From NCBI GenBank assembly GCA_964563545.1, contig CAZLXB010000003.1:1-64000 (forward strand): a stretch of DNA of 64,000 nucleotides, given 5' to 3'. The notes beneath the pieces were generated by a model, which was not told the DNA's origin, searched no databases, and saw nothing but the letters and a program-made list of their open reading frames with translations. Of this stretch, positions 52,406-59,579 are shown in pieces. A program made the position numbers and the translations under genes. Source of the stretch: Casp-actino8 sp964563545 (GTDB lineage Bacteria > Actinomycetota > Acidimicrobiia > Acidimicrobiales > Ilumatobacteraceae). The first letter of the stretch is position 1, and every line of letters starts with the position of its first letter.

Positions 52406-53138
52406 AACCGCCGCTCCGGAACAACGCGGCGAACAACGCCTCTTCGCGGGCCCGGGCGTCGGATGAACGAGTGCCGCGTCCGGCGACCATGAGTTCCTTG
52501 ATGACGCGCGTCGAGTACGCGGACTTGCTCGCGATTTCGCGGGCGAGCGCGATCGCATCGGCGAGAACGGTCGCGTCGGGAGAAGTTCGAAGGGCGAGTC
52601 CGATCGCGACGGCTTCGTCGGCGTCGATCCAGCGCGAGGTGAGGAGAAGTTCGGCGGCGCGTTGCCAGCCGACGAGTTCGGCGAAGAGGACACTGCTCCC
52701 GGCCTCGGGTGGCACTCCGAGTTCACTGAACGGAACGCGCAGACGAGCCGACTCGGCCACGAGAACGATGTCGCAATAGGGCAGGAGCGTCATGCCGATA
52801 CCGACCGCCACGCCGTTGACGGCGGCGACGAGAGGTTTGGGGAAACGCTGCAATGCATCGAGCAAGACCGTGAAACCGGTGGTTCCCCCGCTGCTACTGC
52901 CGTTGGAATCGCTCGCCGCCCGACCGGCGAGTTCGGCCATCTCCTTCAGGTCCTGGCCCGAACTGAACGCAGCCCCTGCTCCCGTGAGGACCGCGACCCG
53001 CAGACTCTCGTCGGCGGCCACGGCGTCGAGGCGCACGGCCAGTTCGTCGTACTGCCGACGGTCGAAGGCGTTCTTGCGCTCCGGCCGATTCATCGTGATG
53101 ACGGCCACGCCGTCGGCGGCGGTGAGTTCGACGCTCAC
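52395..53138 (-). CDS. Enoyl-CoA hydratase/isomerase family protein
   Basis: A 247-residue crotonase. ITMNRPERKNAFDRRQYDEL near residue 14, oxyanion-hole AAFSSGQDLKEMAEL near 57 and NGVAVGIGMTLLPYCDIVL near 107; FSELGVPPEAGSSVLF carries the acidic residue at one catalytic position. A glycine/serine-rich insertion (SDSNGSSSGGTTG) near residue 78 is unusual and likely a surface loop over the active site. GTG 53138 overlaps the SDR stop as GTGA. Could be a ring-cleavage or isomerase step following IpdF (inference). Confidence 0.88.
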   Translation of the reverse strand: MSVELTAADGVAVITMNRPERKNAFDRRQYDELAVRLDAVAADESLRVAVLTGAGAAFSSGQDLKEMAELAGRAASDSNGSSSGGTTGFTVLLDALQRFPKPLVAAVNGVAVGIGMTLLPYCDIVLVAESARLRVPFSELGVPPEAGSSVLFAELVGWQRAAELLLTSRWIDADEAVAIGLALRTSPDATVLADAIALAREIASKSAYSTRVIKELMVAGRGTRSSDARAREEALFAALFRSGGYGG

Positions 53139-53896
53139 GCGTGTTGATTGCTGACCGACACGACTTCGCCCGTCATGTAGCTCGAATAGTCGCTGGCGAG
53201 GAACACGATGACGTTAGCGATCTCCCAGGGTTCGGCGTAGCGGCCGAACGCCTCCCGCTTGGTGAGTTCGGCGAGGAGATCGTCACTCGTGACCTTGGCG
53301 AGGTTGGAGTGCATCGCCAGACTCGGTGATACGGCATTGATCCGAACACCACGTGGTGCGGCCTCGATAGCCGCGCAGCGGGTGAGAGCCATGACGCCGG
53401 CCTTGGCCGCCGCGTAGTGCGCCTGGCCGGCCTGGGCGCGCCAACCGAGAACGCTGGCGTTGTTCACGATGACCCCGGAGCCGCGTGCGTACATGTGGTT
53501 CAGCGCGGCACGGGTGCACCGCATGGTTCCGTTGAGTGTGACGTCGAGAACGATCGACCATTGGTCGTCTGTCATCTCGTGGAGTTCGGCGGTGCCGCCG
53601 AGTCCGGCGTTGTTGACGAGAACGTCGATCGCGCCGAGTCGGCGCGCGGCTTCGTCGATGAGGGAACGAACGCTCGATTCGTCGGTGACGTCGCAGGGGA
53701 TCCCGACGACACCGAGCGACTCAGCCGTCTCGGCCAGACGACGTTCGTGTTTGTCGGAGATCACGACCCGCGCACCTTCTTCGAGACACTTGCGAGCGGT
53801 CGCCGAGCCGATACCACTACCGGCGGCCGCGGTGATGAGAACACTCTTGCCAGTGAGGAGTCCGTGGCCGGGCACGTAGTCGGGAGTCGGGGCCAT
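53135..53896 (-). CDS. SDR dehydrogenase resembling IpdF (cholesterol C/D-ring degradation)
   Basis: A 253-residue short-chain dehydrogenase. Cofactor loop TAAAGSGIGSATARKC near residue 23, NNAG, and the Ser/Tyr/Lys triad in NNASVLGWRA and HYAAAKAG. The stretches GVRINAVSPS, FLASDYSSYMTGEVVSVSNQH and the start PGHGLLTGKSVLITAAAG look much like mycobacterial IpdF (Rv3559c), which oxidises a HIP-CoA intermediate of sterol ring degradation. The gene is followed upstream by a FadE30-like gene, as in mycobacteria. Identification is from memory of the family. Confidence 0.82.
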   Translation of the reverse strand: MAPTPDYVPGHGLLTGKSVLITAAAGSGIGSATARKCLEEGARVVISDKHERRLAETAESLGVVGIPCDVTDESSVRSLIDEAARRLGAIDVLVNNAGLGGTAELHEMTDDQWSIVLDVTLNGTMRCTRAALNHMYARGSGVIVNNASVLGWRAQAGQAHYAAAKAGVMALTRCAAIEAAPRGVRINAVSPSLAMHSNLAKVTSDDLLAELTKREAFGRYAEPWEIANVIVFLASDYSSYMTGEVVSVSNQHA

Positions 53897-53910
53897 GGGT
53901 CAGTGCTCCT

Positions 53911-55095
53911 TCACTTCGGAAGACCAAGAACGCGCTCACCGAGAACGTTGCGCTGGATCTCGTTCGAACCACCGTAGATCGTGTCGGATCGGGTGAACAG
54001 GAAGAGTTTCTGCTCGAGCGAGAGTTCGTAGGGGAGTTGGTCGCCGATGAGACCGTGAGGTCCCATGATCTCGATCATGAGTTCGCCGAGATCTCGATGC
54101 CAGGTGCCCCAGAAGAGTTTGGAGATACTCGCCTCGGGTCCGGGTACTCCCTTGGCCGACATGCTGCGCAACGCGTTCCACTTCATGAGGTGGAGACCGG
54201 TGTGCGCGGCCGAGAGTTTCTGGCGGATCACCGGGTCGTCGATGCGCCCGTGGCGACGAGCGAGTTCGATCGTGACCTCGAGTTCGCGCTCGAAGCCGAC
54301 TTGTTGGGCCAGCGTCGAGATGCCACGTTCGTAACCGAGGAGGGCCATGGCGATGCGCCAACCGTCGCCGGGGGCGCCGACGACGAGGCCGGCCTCGGTG
54401 CGCGCCTCGGTGAAGAACGTCTCGTTGAACTCACCGCCGCCCGTGATCTGACGGATCGGGCGGACCTCCACTCCGCGCTGATCCATCGGAACGAGGAGGA
54501 ACGTGAGTCCCTGATGTCGCTGTGAACCGGGTTCGGTTCGCGCGACGACGAAACACCAGTGGCTCACGTGAGCGAGCGAGGTCCACACTTTCTGGCCGTC
54601 GATCACCCACTCGTCACCATCGATTCGGGCCTTGGTCTGCACATTGGCGAGGTCGCTACCGGCGTTGGGTTCGCTGTAGCCCTGGCACCAACGTTCGTCG
54701 CCGCGCAGGATTCCGGGAAGAAAGCGCGCGCGCTGTTCGGGCGTGCCGTATTCGATCAACGTGGGAGCGAGGAGGTTCTCGCCCATGTGATTGGTGCGCG
54801 CGGGAGCCTCGGCGCGCACGTATTCCTCGGCCCAGATGATCTGCTGATCGACCGTCGCGCCGCGGCCACCGAATTCGCGCGGCCAGCCGAGTCCGATCCA
54901 GCCGGCGGCACCGAGGACCTTCTCCCATTCCACTCGAACGTCGAATCCGATGTCTTCGTCACCCGGGCCACCGCGGCCGCGAAGAGCGGCGAACTCGCCG
55001 GTCACGTTGGTTCGGAGCCAGTCGCGAACGAGCGAGCGGAACTCGTCGTCATCGGTCGGCAGGGCCGGAAGAGCGGAGGTATCGAGAGCGGTCAT
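53911..55095 (-). CDS. Acyl-CoA dehydrogenase resembling FadE30
   Basis: A 394-residue flavin-dependent acyl-CoA dehydrogenase. FAD and substrate motifs CQGYSEPNAGSDLANVQTKA near residue 138, DGQKVWTSLAHVSHWCFVVART near 165 and the C-terminal YGGSNEIQRNVLGERVLGLP. Its catalytic base lies in the SDTIYGGSNEIQRN region typical for the family. It precedes the IpdF-like gene by 14 bases, matching the order fadE30-ipdF of mycobacterial sterol catabolism. Substrate inferred by context. Confidence 0.9.
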   Translation of the reverse strand: MTALDTSALPALPTDDDEFRSLVRDWLRTNVTGEFAALRGRGGPGDEDIGFDVRVEWEKVLGAAGWIGLGWPREFGGRGATVDQQIIWAEEYVRAEAPARTNHMGENLLAPTLIEYGTPEQRARFLPGILRGDERWCQGYSEPNAGSDLANVQTKARIDGDEWVIDGQKVWTSLAHVSHWCFVVARTEPGSQRHQGLTFLLVPMDQRGVEVRPIRQITGGGEFNETFFTEARTEAGLVVGAPGDGWRIAMALLGYERGISTLAQQVGFERELEVTIELARRHGRIDDPVIRQKLSAAHTGLHLMKWNALRSMSAKGVPGPEASISKLFWGTWHRDLGELMIEIMGPHGLIGDQLPYELSLEQKLFLFTRSDTIYGGSNEIQRNVLGERVLGLPK

Positions 55096-55120
55096 GGTCG
55101 GTCGTCCGGAGAACGAGTGA

Positions 55121-55126
55121 ACCTTA
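55121..55126 (-). promoter_or_regulatory. Probable -10 hexamer TAAGGT for the FadE30-like operon
   Basis: Twenty-five bases before ATG 55095; a leader of about 18 bases would follow. No KstR2-type inverted repeat seen nearby. Confidence 0.4.
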
Positions 55127-55168
55127 GCGAGACCTCGCTCGGGGTTCGGCGGCGGATGGGTCGGGCGT

Positions 55169-55174
55169 TACGGT
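55169..55174 (+). promoter_or_regulatory. Leaderless -10 hexamer TACGGT
   Basis: Six bases before the ATG at 55181. Confidence 0.6.
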
Positions 55175-55180
55175 CGACAC

Positions 55181-56455
55181 ATGGACTTTGCGATTCCGGC
55201 CGACATCCAGGAGACCCTCGGCGCCCTCGATGCGTTCATCGAACGTGAGATCGTTCCCTTGCAGGCCGCCGACGACAACGAGCGATTCTTCGATCACCGG
55301 CGTGAGTGGGCGCGCACAGATTTCGACAATGGAGGTGTGCCGCGCGCCGAGTGGGAAGACCTGCTTCGGGAAATGCGTCGGCGGGCCGACGCCGCTGGCT
55401 GGCTTCGACTCGCTCTGCCCAAGGAATTCGGCGGTCGCGACGCGAGCAATCTCGAGATGGCGATCATCCGCGAACATCTGGCCACGAAGGGTCTCGGCCT
55501 GCACAACGATCTGCAGAACGAGTCGTCGGTGGTAGGCAACTTCCCGACTGTCCTCATGATGCGCGACTTCGGCACCGAGGAACAGAAGAAGGAATGGATG
55601 CCCGGTTTCCTCGATGGCACCAAGCGACTCGCCTTCGGACTCACCGAGCCGAATCACGGCAGCGACGCGACCTTCCTCGAGACGACGGCCGTACGAGACG
55701 GTGACGAGTGGGTCATCAACGGGATGAAGCGCTGGAACAGCGGATTGCACCATGCGACCCACGACATCATCTTCGCCCGCACATCGGGGGAGCCCGGTAG
55801 CCCGATCGGAATCAGTGCCTTTCTCGTGCCGACCGATTCGCCCGGTTTCAGCGTGGACTTCTTCTGGTGGACCTTCAACATGCCGACCGACCACGCCGAG
55901 GTCTCGATGAAGGACGTCCGGGTGCCGAGTACGGCTCTCTTCGGGCGTCTCGATCACGGACTCGATCTCGCCCAGCACTTCGTGCACGAGAACCGCATCC
56001 GCCAGGCGGCGTCGTCGCTCGGTGCCGCGCAGTTCTGCATCAACGAGGCGGTGGCCTACGCCAACTCCCGTGTCACGTGGGGCAAGAAGTTGTCGAGCAA
56101 TCAGGCGATCCAGTTCCCGTTGATCGAGATGCACACCGAAGCGGCGATGCTCCGTCAGCTCATCCGCTACACGGCGTGGCTGATGGACAACTCGGTGAAG
56201 AGCGACCGCCCCGACGTGGAGGGGTTCATGGAATTCACCCACCTCGTGGCGATGTGCAACTACCGCGCCAATCGTCTGGCTTGTGATGCGGCTGACCGGG
56301 CGATGCAGACCTGTGGCGGCGTGGGGTACAGCCGTCACATGCCCTTCGAGCACATCTACCGACATCATCGTCGCTACCGGATCACCGAGGGCAGCGAGGA
56401 AATCCAGATGCGCAAGGTCGGCCAGCATCTCTTCGGATTCGGGCGCAAGAAGTGA
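55181..56455 (+). CDS. Acyl-CoA dehydrogenase
   Basis: A 424-residue acyl-CoA dehydrogenase of a different subgroup from its divergent neighbour. FGLTEPNHGSDATFLETTA near residue 148, NGMKRWNSGLHHATHDIIFAR near 182, AVAYANSRVTWGKKLSSNQ near 288, and YRITEGSEEIQMRKV near the end where the catalytic Glu lies. Two acyl-CoA dehydrogenases back to back suggest a shared or stepwise substrate, perhaps a steroid- or fatty-acid-derived CoA ester. Confidence 0.92.
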   Translation: MDFAIPADIQETLGALDAFIEREIVPLQAADDNERFFDHRREWARTDFDNGGVPRAEWEDLLREMRRRADAAGWLRLALPKEFGGRDASNLEMAIIREHLATKGLGLHNDLQNESSVVGNFPTVLMMRDFGTEEQKKEWMPGFLDGTKRLAFGLTEPNHGSDATFLETTAVRDGDEWVINGMKRWNSGLHHATHDIIFARTSGEPGSPIGISAFLVPTDSPGFSVDFFWWTFNMPTDHAEVSMKDVRVPSTALFGRLDHGLDLAQHFVHENRIRQAASSLGAAQFCINEAVAYANSRVTWGKKLSSNQAIQFPLIEMHTEAAMLRQLIRYTAWLMDNSVKSDRPDVEGFMEFTHLVAMCNYRANRLACDAADRAMQTCGGVGYSRHMPFEHIYRHHRRYRITEGSEEIQMRKVGQHLFGFGRKK

Positions 56456-56497
56456 CTGCGCGATCCCGCGGTGCGGGGTCGACGGCGGTGTGACTTT

Positions 56498-56514
56498 TCT
56501 GACGAACCGTCAGA
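56498..56514. terminator. Hairpin after the acyl-CoA dehydrogenase gene
   Basis: TCTGACG and CGTCAGA pair perfectly around AAC, and an outer GACTTT/AAAGTC (56492-56497 and 56524-56529) could extend the structure. It lies 43 bases after the dehydrogenase stop. There is no T-run, so terminator function is a guess. Confidence 0.4.
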
Positions 56515-56529
56515 TTCGGGTTGAAAGTC

Positions 56530-56551
56530 GATGTTAGGTGTGCCTAACATC
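56530..56551. promoter_or_regulatory. IdeR/DtxR-like operator before the iron permease
   Basis: A perfect 9-base inverted repeat, GATGTTAGG-TGTG-CCTAACATC. The inner part TTAGG-N4-CCTAA matches the core of DtxR/IdeR operators (TTAGGTTAGCCTAA). It covers the TAACAT -10 hexamer and ends 7 bases before the ATG of the FTR1-like gene, so a bound regulator would block transcription when iron is plentiful. Confidence 0.8.
56545..56550 (+). promoter_or_regulatory. Leaderless -10 hexamer TAACAT inside the operator
   Basis: Eight bases before the iron permease ATG at 56559. Confidence 0.55.
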
Positions 56552-56558
56552 GCGATCC

Positions 56559-57419
56559 ATGGGTGCAGCTTTCCTCATCACGCTCCGTGAAGGCCTCGAG
56601 ATCTCGCTGGTCCTGGCCATTCTGATTTCGTATCTCGTGAAGACCGGACGTCGGTCGGAGATGGGTGCCGTCTGGCAGGGAACCGGCTTGGCCGCCTTCT
56701 TGTGCCTCGTGGTGGGCATCGCGATCTATGCGGCTGTGGGTGGTCTGCACGGCACGGCCAACCAGATCGTCGAAGGCTCGATCGCCACCGCAGCCGCACT
56801 CGTTCTCACGTGGATGATCTTCTGGATGCGCACCAATGCGCGCACCCTCGGTGCCGAACTGCGCGGCAAGGTCGATGCCGCCACCACGGTCACGGCTCTC
56901 GCCGTGATCGCCTTCGTGGCGACAGTGCGTGAAGGTCTCGAAACGGTCCTCTTCCTTCTGAGCGCCGAGACCGGCTCGGCCTCGGGTGCCCAAGTCGTCG
57001 TGGGTGGTCTCGCCGGACTCGTCGTGTCGGCGATCCTCGGCTATGTGATCTACCGAGGTGGTAACCGCCTGAATCTGAAGCGCTTCTTCCAGATCACCGG
57101 CGTGTTGTTGATCCTCTTCGCGGCCGGTCTGGTGGGTAAGGCCTTCCACGAATTCCGCGAGGCACTCGGACTCGAATCAGGAGCACTCATCGATCCCGTG
57201 TGGACCGTGGAATCGGGCGCGTGGGCCGAGGGAACGTTCTACGACTTCATGAAGGGCTTCTTCGGCTGGCACAAGGAGACCGAACTCATCCGTCTCATCG
57301 CCTACTTCGCGTATCTCGTTCCGATTCTGTATCTCTTCTTGAAGCCCGGTGGCCGCCCGGCCGCCGAAACGGCGACGACCTCGGTCGACACCAACAAGGA
57401 CCAGCTGACCTCGGCCTGA
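56559..57419 (+). CDS. FTR1-family high-affinity iron permease
   Basis: A 286-residue membrane protein with seven predicted helices that carries iron into the cell. The two REGLE iron-binding motifs are present: ITLREGLEISLVLAIL near residue 9 and VREGLETVLFLL near 125. The C-terminus is a short charged tail (ETATTSVDTNKDQLTSA). FTR1 proteins usually work with a ferric or ferrous partner (EfeO/B-type); no such gene is seen here. It is preceded by an IdeR-like operator. ATG 56559 is the chosen start. Confidence 0.92.
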   Translation: MGAAFLITLREGLEISLVLAILISYLVKTGRRSEMGAVWQGTGLAAFLCLVVGIAIYAAVGGLHGTANQIVEGSIATAAALVLTWMIFWMRTNARTLGAELRGKVDAATTVTALAVIAFVATVREGLETVLFLLSAETGSASGAQVVVGGLAGLVVSAILGYVIYRGGNRLNLKRFFQITGVLLILFAAGLVGKAFHEFREALGLESGALIDPVWTVESGAWAEGTFYDFMKGFFGWHKETELIRLIAYFAYLVPILYLFLKPGGRPAAETATTSVDTNKDQLTSA

Positions 57420-57445
57420 AGGAGTGGCCTCCTCGGGCCCACCGC

Positions 57446-57451
57446 TACCGT
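57446..57451 (+). promoter_or_regulatory. Leaderless -10 hexamer TACCGT
   Basis: Six bases before the ilvD ATG at 57458. Confidence 0.6.
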
Positions 57452-57457
57452 TGCCTC

Positions 57458-59173
57458 ATGGCCCCGAATCCAACCGAGTCCGGCACCCCCGTCGACGTCA
57501 AGCCGCGCAGTCGCGACGTCACCGACGGCATCCAGAAGGCCGCCGCCCGCGCCATGTTGCGAGCCGTCGGCCTGACCGACGACGACTGGAACAAGCCCCA
57601 GGTCGGTGTGGCGTCATCGTGGAACGAGATCACGCCGTGCAACATGTCGCTGCGCCGTCTGACCGAGGCGGCCAAGGTGGGCGTGCGCGCCGCCGGCGGC
57701 GTGCCGCTCGAGTTCGGCACGATCACGGTGAGCGATGGCATCTCGATGGGCCACGAGGGCATGCGAGCCTCACTCGTGAGCCGAGAAGTCATCTGCGACT
57801 CGGTCGAAGCCGTGATGCACGCCGAGCGACTCGACGGTCTGGTCGCCACCGGCGGCTGTGACAAGAGCATGCCCGGCATGATGATGGCCATCGCGCGGCT
57901 GAATCTCCCGGCGGTGTTCGTCTACAACGGCTCCACTCTTCCCGGTCAGCACAACGGTCAGAACATCGACATCACGACGGTGTTCGAAGCCATCGGTGCA
58001 TGCGCGGCGGGCACGATCTCCGAGGACGAACTCACGGCCATCGAAAAGGCGGCGTGTCCGGGCGAAGGCGCCTGCGGCGGCATGTTCACCGCCAACACGA
58101 TGTCGTCGATCGGTGAAGCTCTCGGACTCTCGCTGCCCGGATCGGCCTCGGCTCCGGCGGTCGACCGCAGCCGTGAGGACGATGCGCGTCGGGCGGGTGA
58201 AGCCGTCGTGAACATGCTCCGGCTCGGGATCCGGCCGCGCGACATCCTCACCAAGAAGGCCTTCGAGAACGCGATCGCGCTCACCAACGCGCTCGGCGGC
58301 AGCACCAACGCCGTGCTGCATCTCCTCGCCATCGCCAACGAAGCCGGAGTCGACCTGACTCTCGACGAGTTCAACACCATCGCTGCCCGTGTGCCGCACT
58401 TCGCCGACATGAAGCCGGGGGGCAAGTTCCACATGACCGATCTGCATCGAGTGGGCGGAGTGCCGGTGGTGCTCAAGCATCTCCTCGACGCCGGACTCCT
58501 GCACGGTGACGTGCTCACGTGCACCGGTCAGACGATGGCCGAGAATCTCGCCGCCATCGACCCGCCGGCACCCGATGGAGTCGTCGTGCACCCGATCGAC
58601 GCGCCGATCAGTCAGGAAGGCGGAATCGTGGTGCTGAGCGGAACACTCGCTCCCAAGGGTTCGGTGGTGAAGGTCGCCGGACTCACACCCGAACAGCGTA
58701 AGTTCGAAGGTACGGCGCGAGTGTTCGATGGCGAGGACGGCGCGATGGCGGCGATCATGGCCGGCGAGATCCAGCCGAACACCGTGCTCGTGATCCGGTA
58801 CGAGGGCCCCAAGGGCGGACCCGGAATGCGCGAGATGCTCGCGATCACCGGAGCCTTGAAGGGCGCCGGTCGCGGCGCCGATTGTGCGCTCATCACCGAC
58901 GGACGCTTCAGCGGCGGTACGTGGGGCTTTTGTATCGGTCACGTCGCTCCCGAAGCGGTGGACGGTGGTCCGATTGCGTTCGTGCGCGACGGCGATCGGA
59001 TTCGCATCGACGTGTCGAACTTGTCGCTCGACCTGTTGGTCGACGAGGCCGAATTGGCTCAGCGTCGCAACGGCTGGAAGCCGAATCCGCCGCGGTACAC
59101 GAGTGGAGTGTTGGGCAAGTACGCCCGACTCGCCCAGGGCGCCGAAAAAGGCGCCATCACCAATCTCCTCTGA
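57458..59173 (+). CDS. ilvD: Dihydroxy-acid dehydratase
   Basis: A 571-residue iron-sulfur enzyme for the third step of branched-chain amino acid synthesis. Cluster ligands are in SSWNEITPCNMSL, ATGGCDKSMPGM and CPGEGACGGMFTANTM, and the signature TDGRFSGGTWGFCIGHVAPEA lies near residue 485. The three-Cys pattern and a short sequence favour a [2Fe-2S] type like Mycobacterium IlvD. It has its own promoter hexamer, so it is not simply part of the iron permease transcript. Confidence 0.97.
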   Translation: MAPNPTESGTPVDVKPRSRDVTDGIQKAAARAMLRAVGLTDDDWNKPQVGVASSWNEITPCNMSLRRLTEAAKVGVRAAGGVPLEFGTITVSDGISMGHEGMRASLVSREVICDSVEAVMHAERLDGLVATGGCDKSMPGMMMAIARLNLPAVFVYNGSTLPGQHNGQNIDITTVFEAIGACAAGTISEDELTAIEKAACPGEGACGGMFTANTMSSIGEALGLSLPGSASAPAVDRSREDDARRAGEAVVNMLRLGIRPRDILTKKAFENAIALTNALGGSTNAVLHLLAIANEAGVDLTLDEFNTIAARVPHFADMKPGGKFHMTDLHRVGGVPVVLKHLLDAGLLHGDVLTCTGQTMAENLAAIDPPAPDGVVVHPIDAPISQEGGIVVLSGTLAPKGSVVKVAGLTPEQRKFEGTARVFDGEDGAMAAIMAGEIQPNTVLVIRYEGPKGGPGMREMLAITGALKGAGRGADCALITDGRFSGGTWGFCIGHVAPEAVDGGPIAFVRDGDRIRIDVSNLSLDLLVDEAELAQRRNGWKPNPPRYTSGVLGKYARLAQGAEKGAITNLL

Positions 59174-59179
59174 CCGTTG

Positions 59180-59226
59180 TTCTGGCGATGAATTTTCACC
59201 GTGTGGGTGAAGATTCCGCGCCAGAA
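59180..59226. terminator. Nested hairpin between convergent ilvD and DUF3054 genes
   Basis: TTCTGGCG pairs with CGCCAGAA (outer) and TTCACC with GGTGAA (inner), giving a two-tier structure right after the ilvD stop and overlapping the last codons of the DUF3054 gene. It may terminate both transcripts; the plus-strand side is followed by AAAAC, not a T-run. Confidence 0.5.
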
Positions 59227-59579
59227 AAACGCCGGCGAACGAGGGCGCGCCAGCCGTTGAAGACCGCACCGAGGAAGATCGTCGCCACGACGATGAACGC
59301 GGTGGCGGTTCCATCGTCGAAGAGAAGGTTGCGCAGCACCATCCCGATCACGACCGTGCCGATCCAGACGCTCACCCCGGCGCCGGCACCGATCGGCTGA
59401 CGTGAGATCCGACCGAGCGACCAGCTGACCGCGAGGGCGATCAGGAAGGGTGCGGCGGTGGTGAACACCCCCGAGGCGTCGGTTCCTTCGTCGTGGTTGC
59501 GTCGTCCGATGGCGACGAACACGATCACGGTGGCGACGTCGGCCACGAGCGCCCAGAGGGTGACGCGCAAAGTCTTCAT
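59196..59579 (-). CDS. DUF3054 membrane protein
   Basis: A 127-residue protein of the DUF3054 family with four predicted helices: VTLWALVADVATVIVFVAIG, AAPFLIALAVSWSLG, VSVWIGTVVIGMVLRNLLF and TATAFIVVATIFLGAVFNGWR. GRRNHDEG near residue 25 is the family-typical loop. Function unknown. It overlaps the upstream molybdoenzyme gene by ATGA, so it is probably made with it, perhaps as a membrane partner. Confidence 0.88.
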   Translation of the reverse strand: MKTLRVTLWALVADVATVIVFVAIGRRNHDEGTDASGVFTTAAPFLIALAVSWSLGRISRQPIGAGAGVSVWIGTVVIGMVLRNLLFDDGTATAFIVVATIFLGAVFNGWRALVRRRFSGAESSPTR

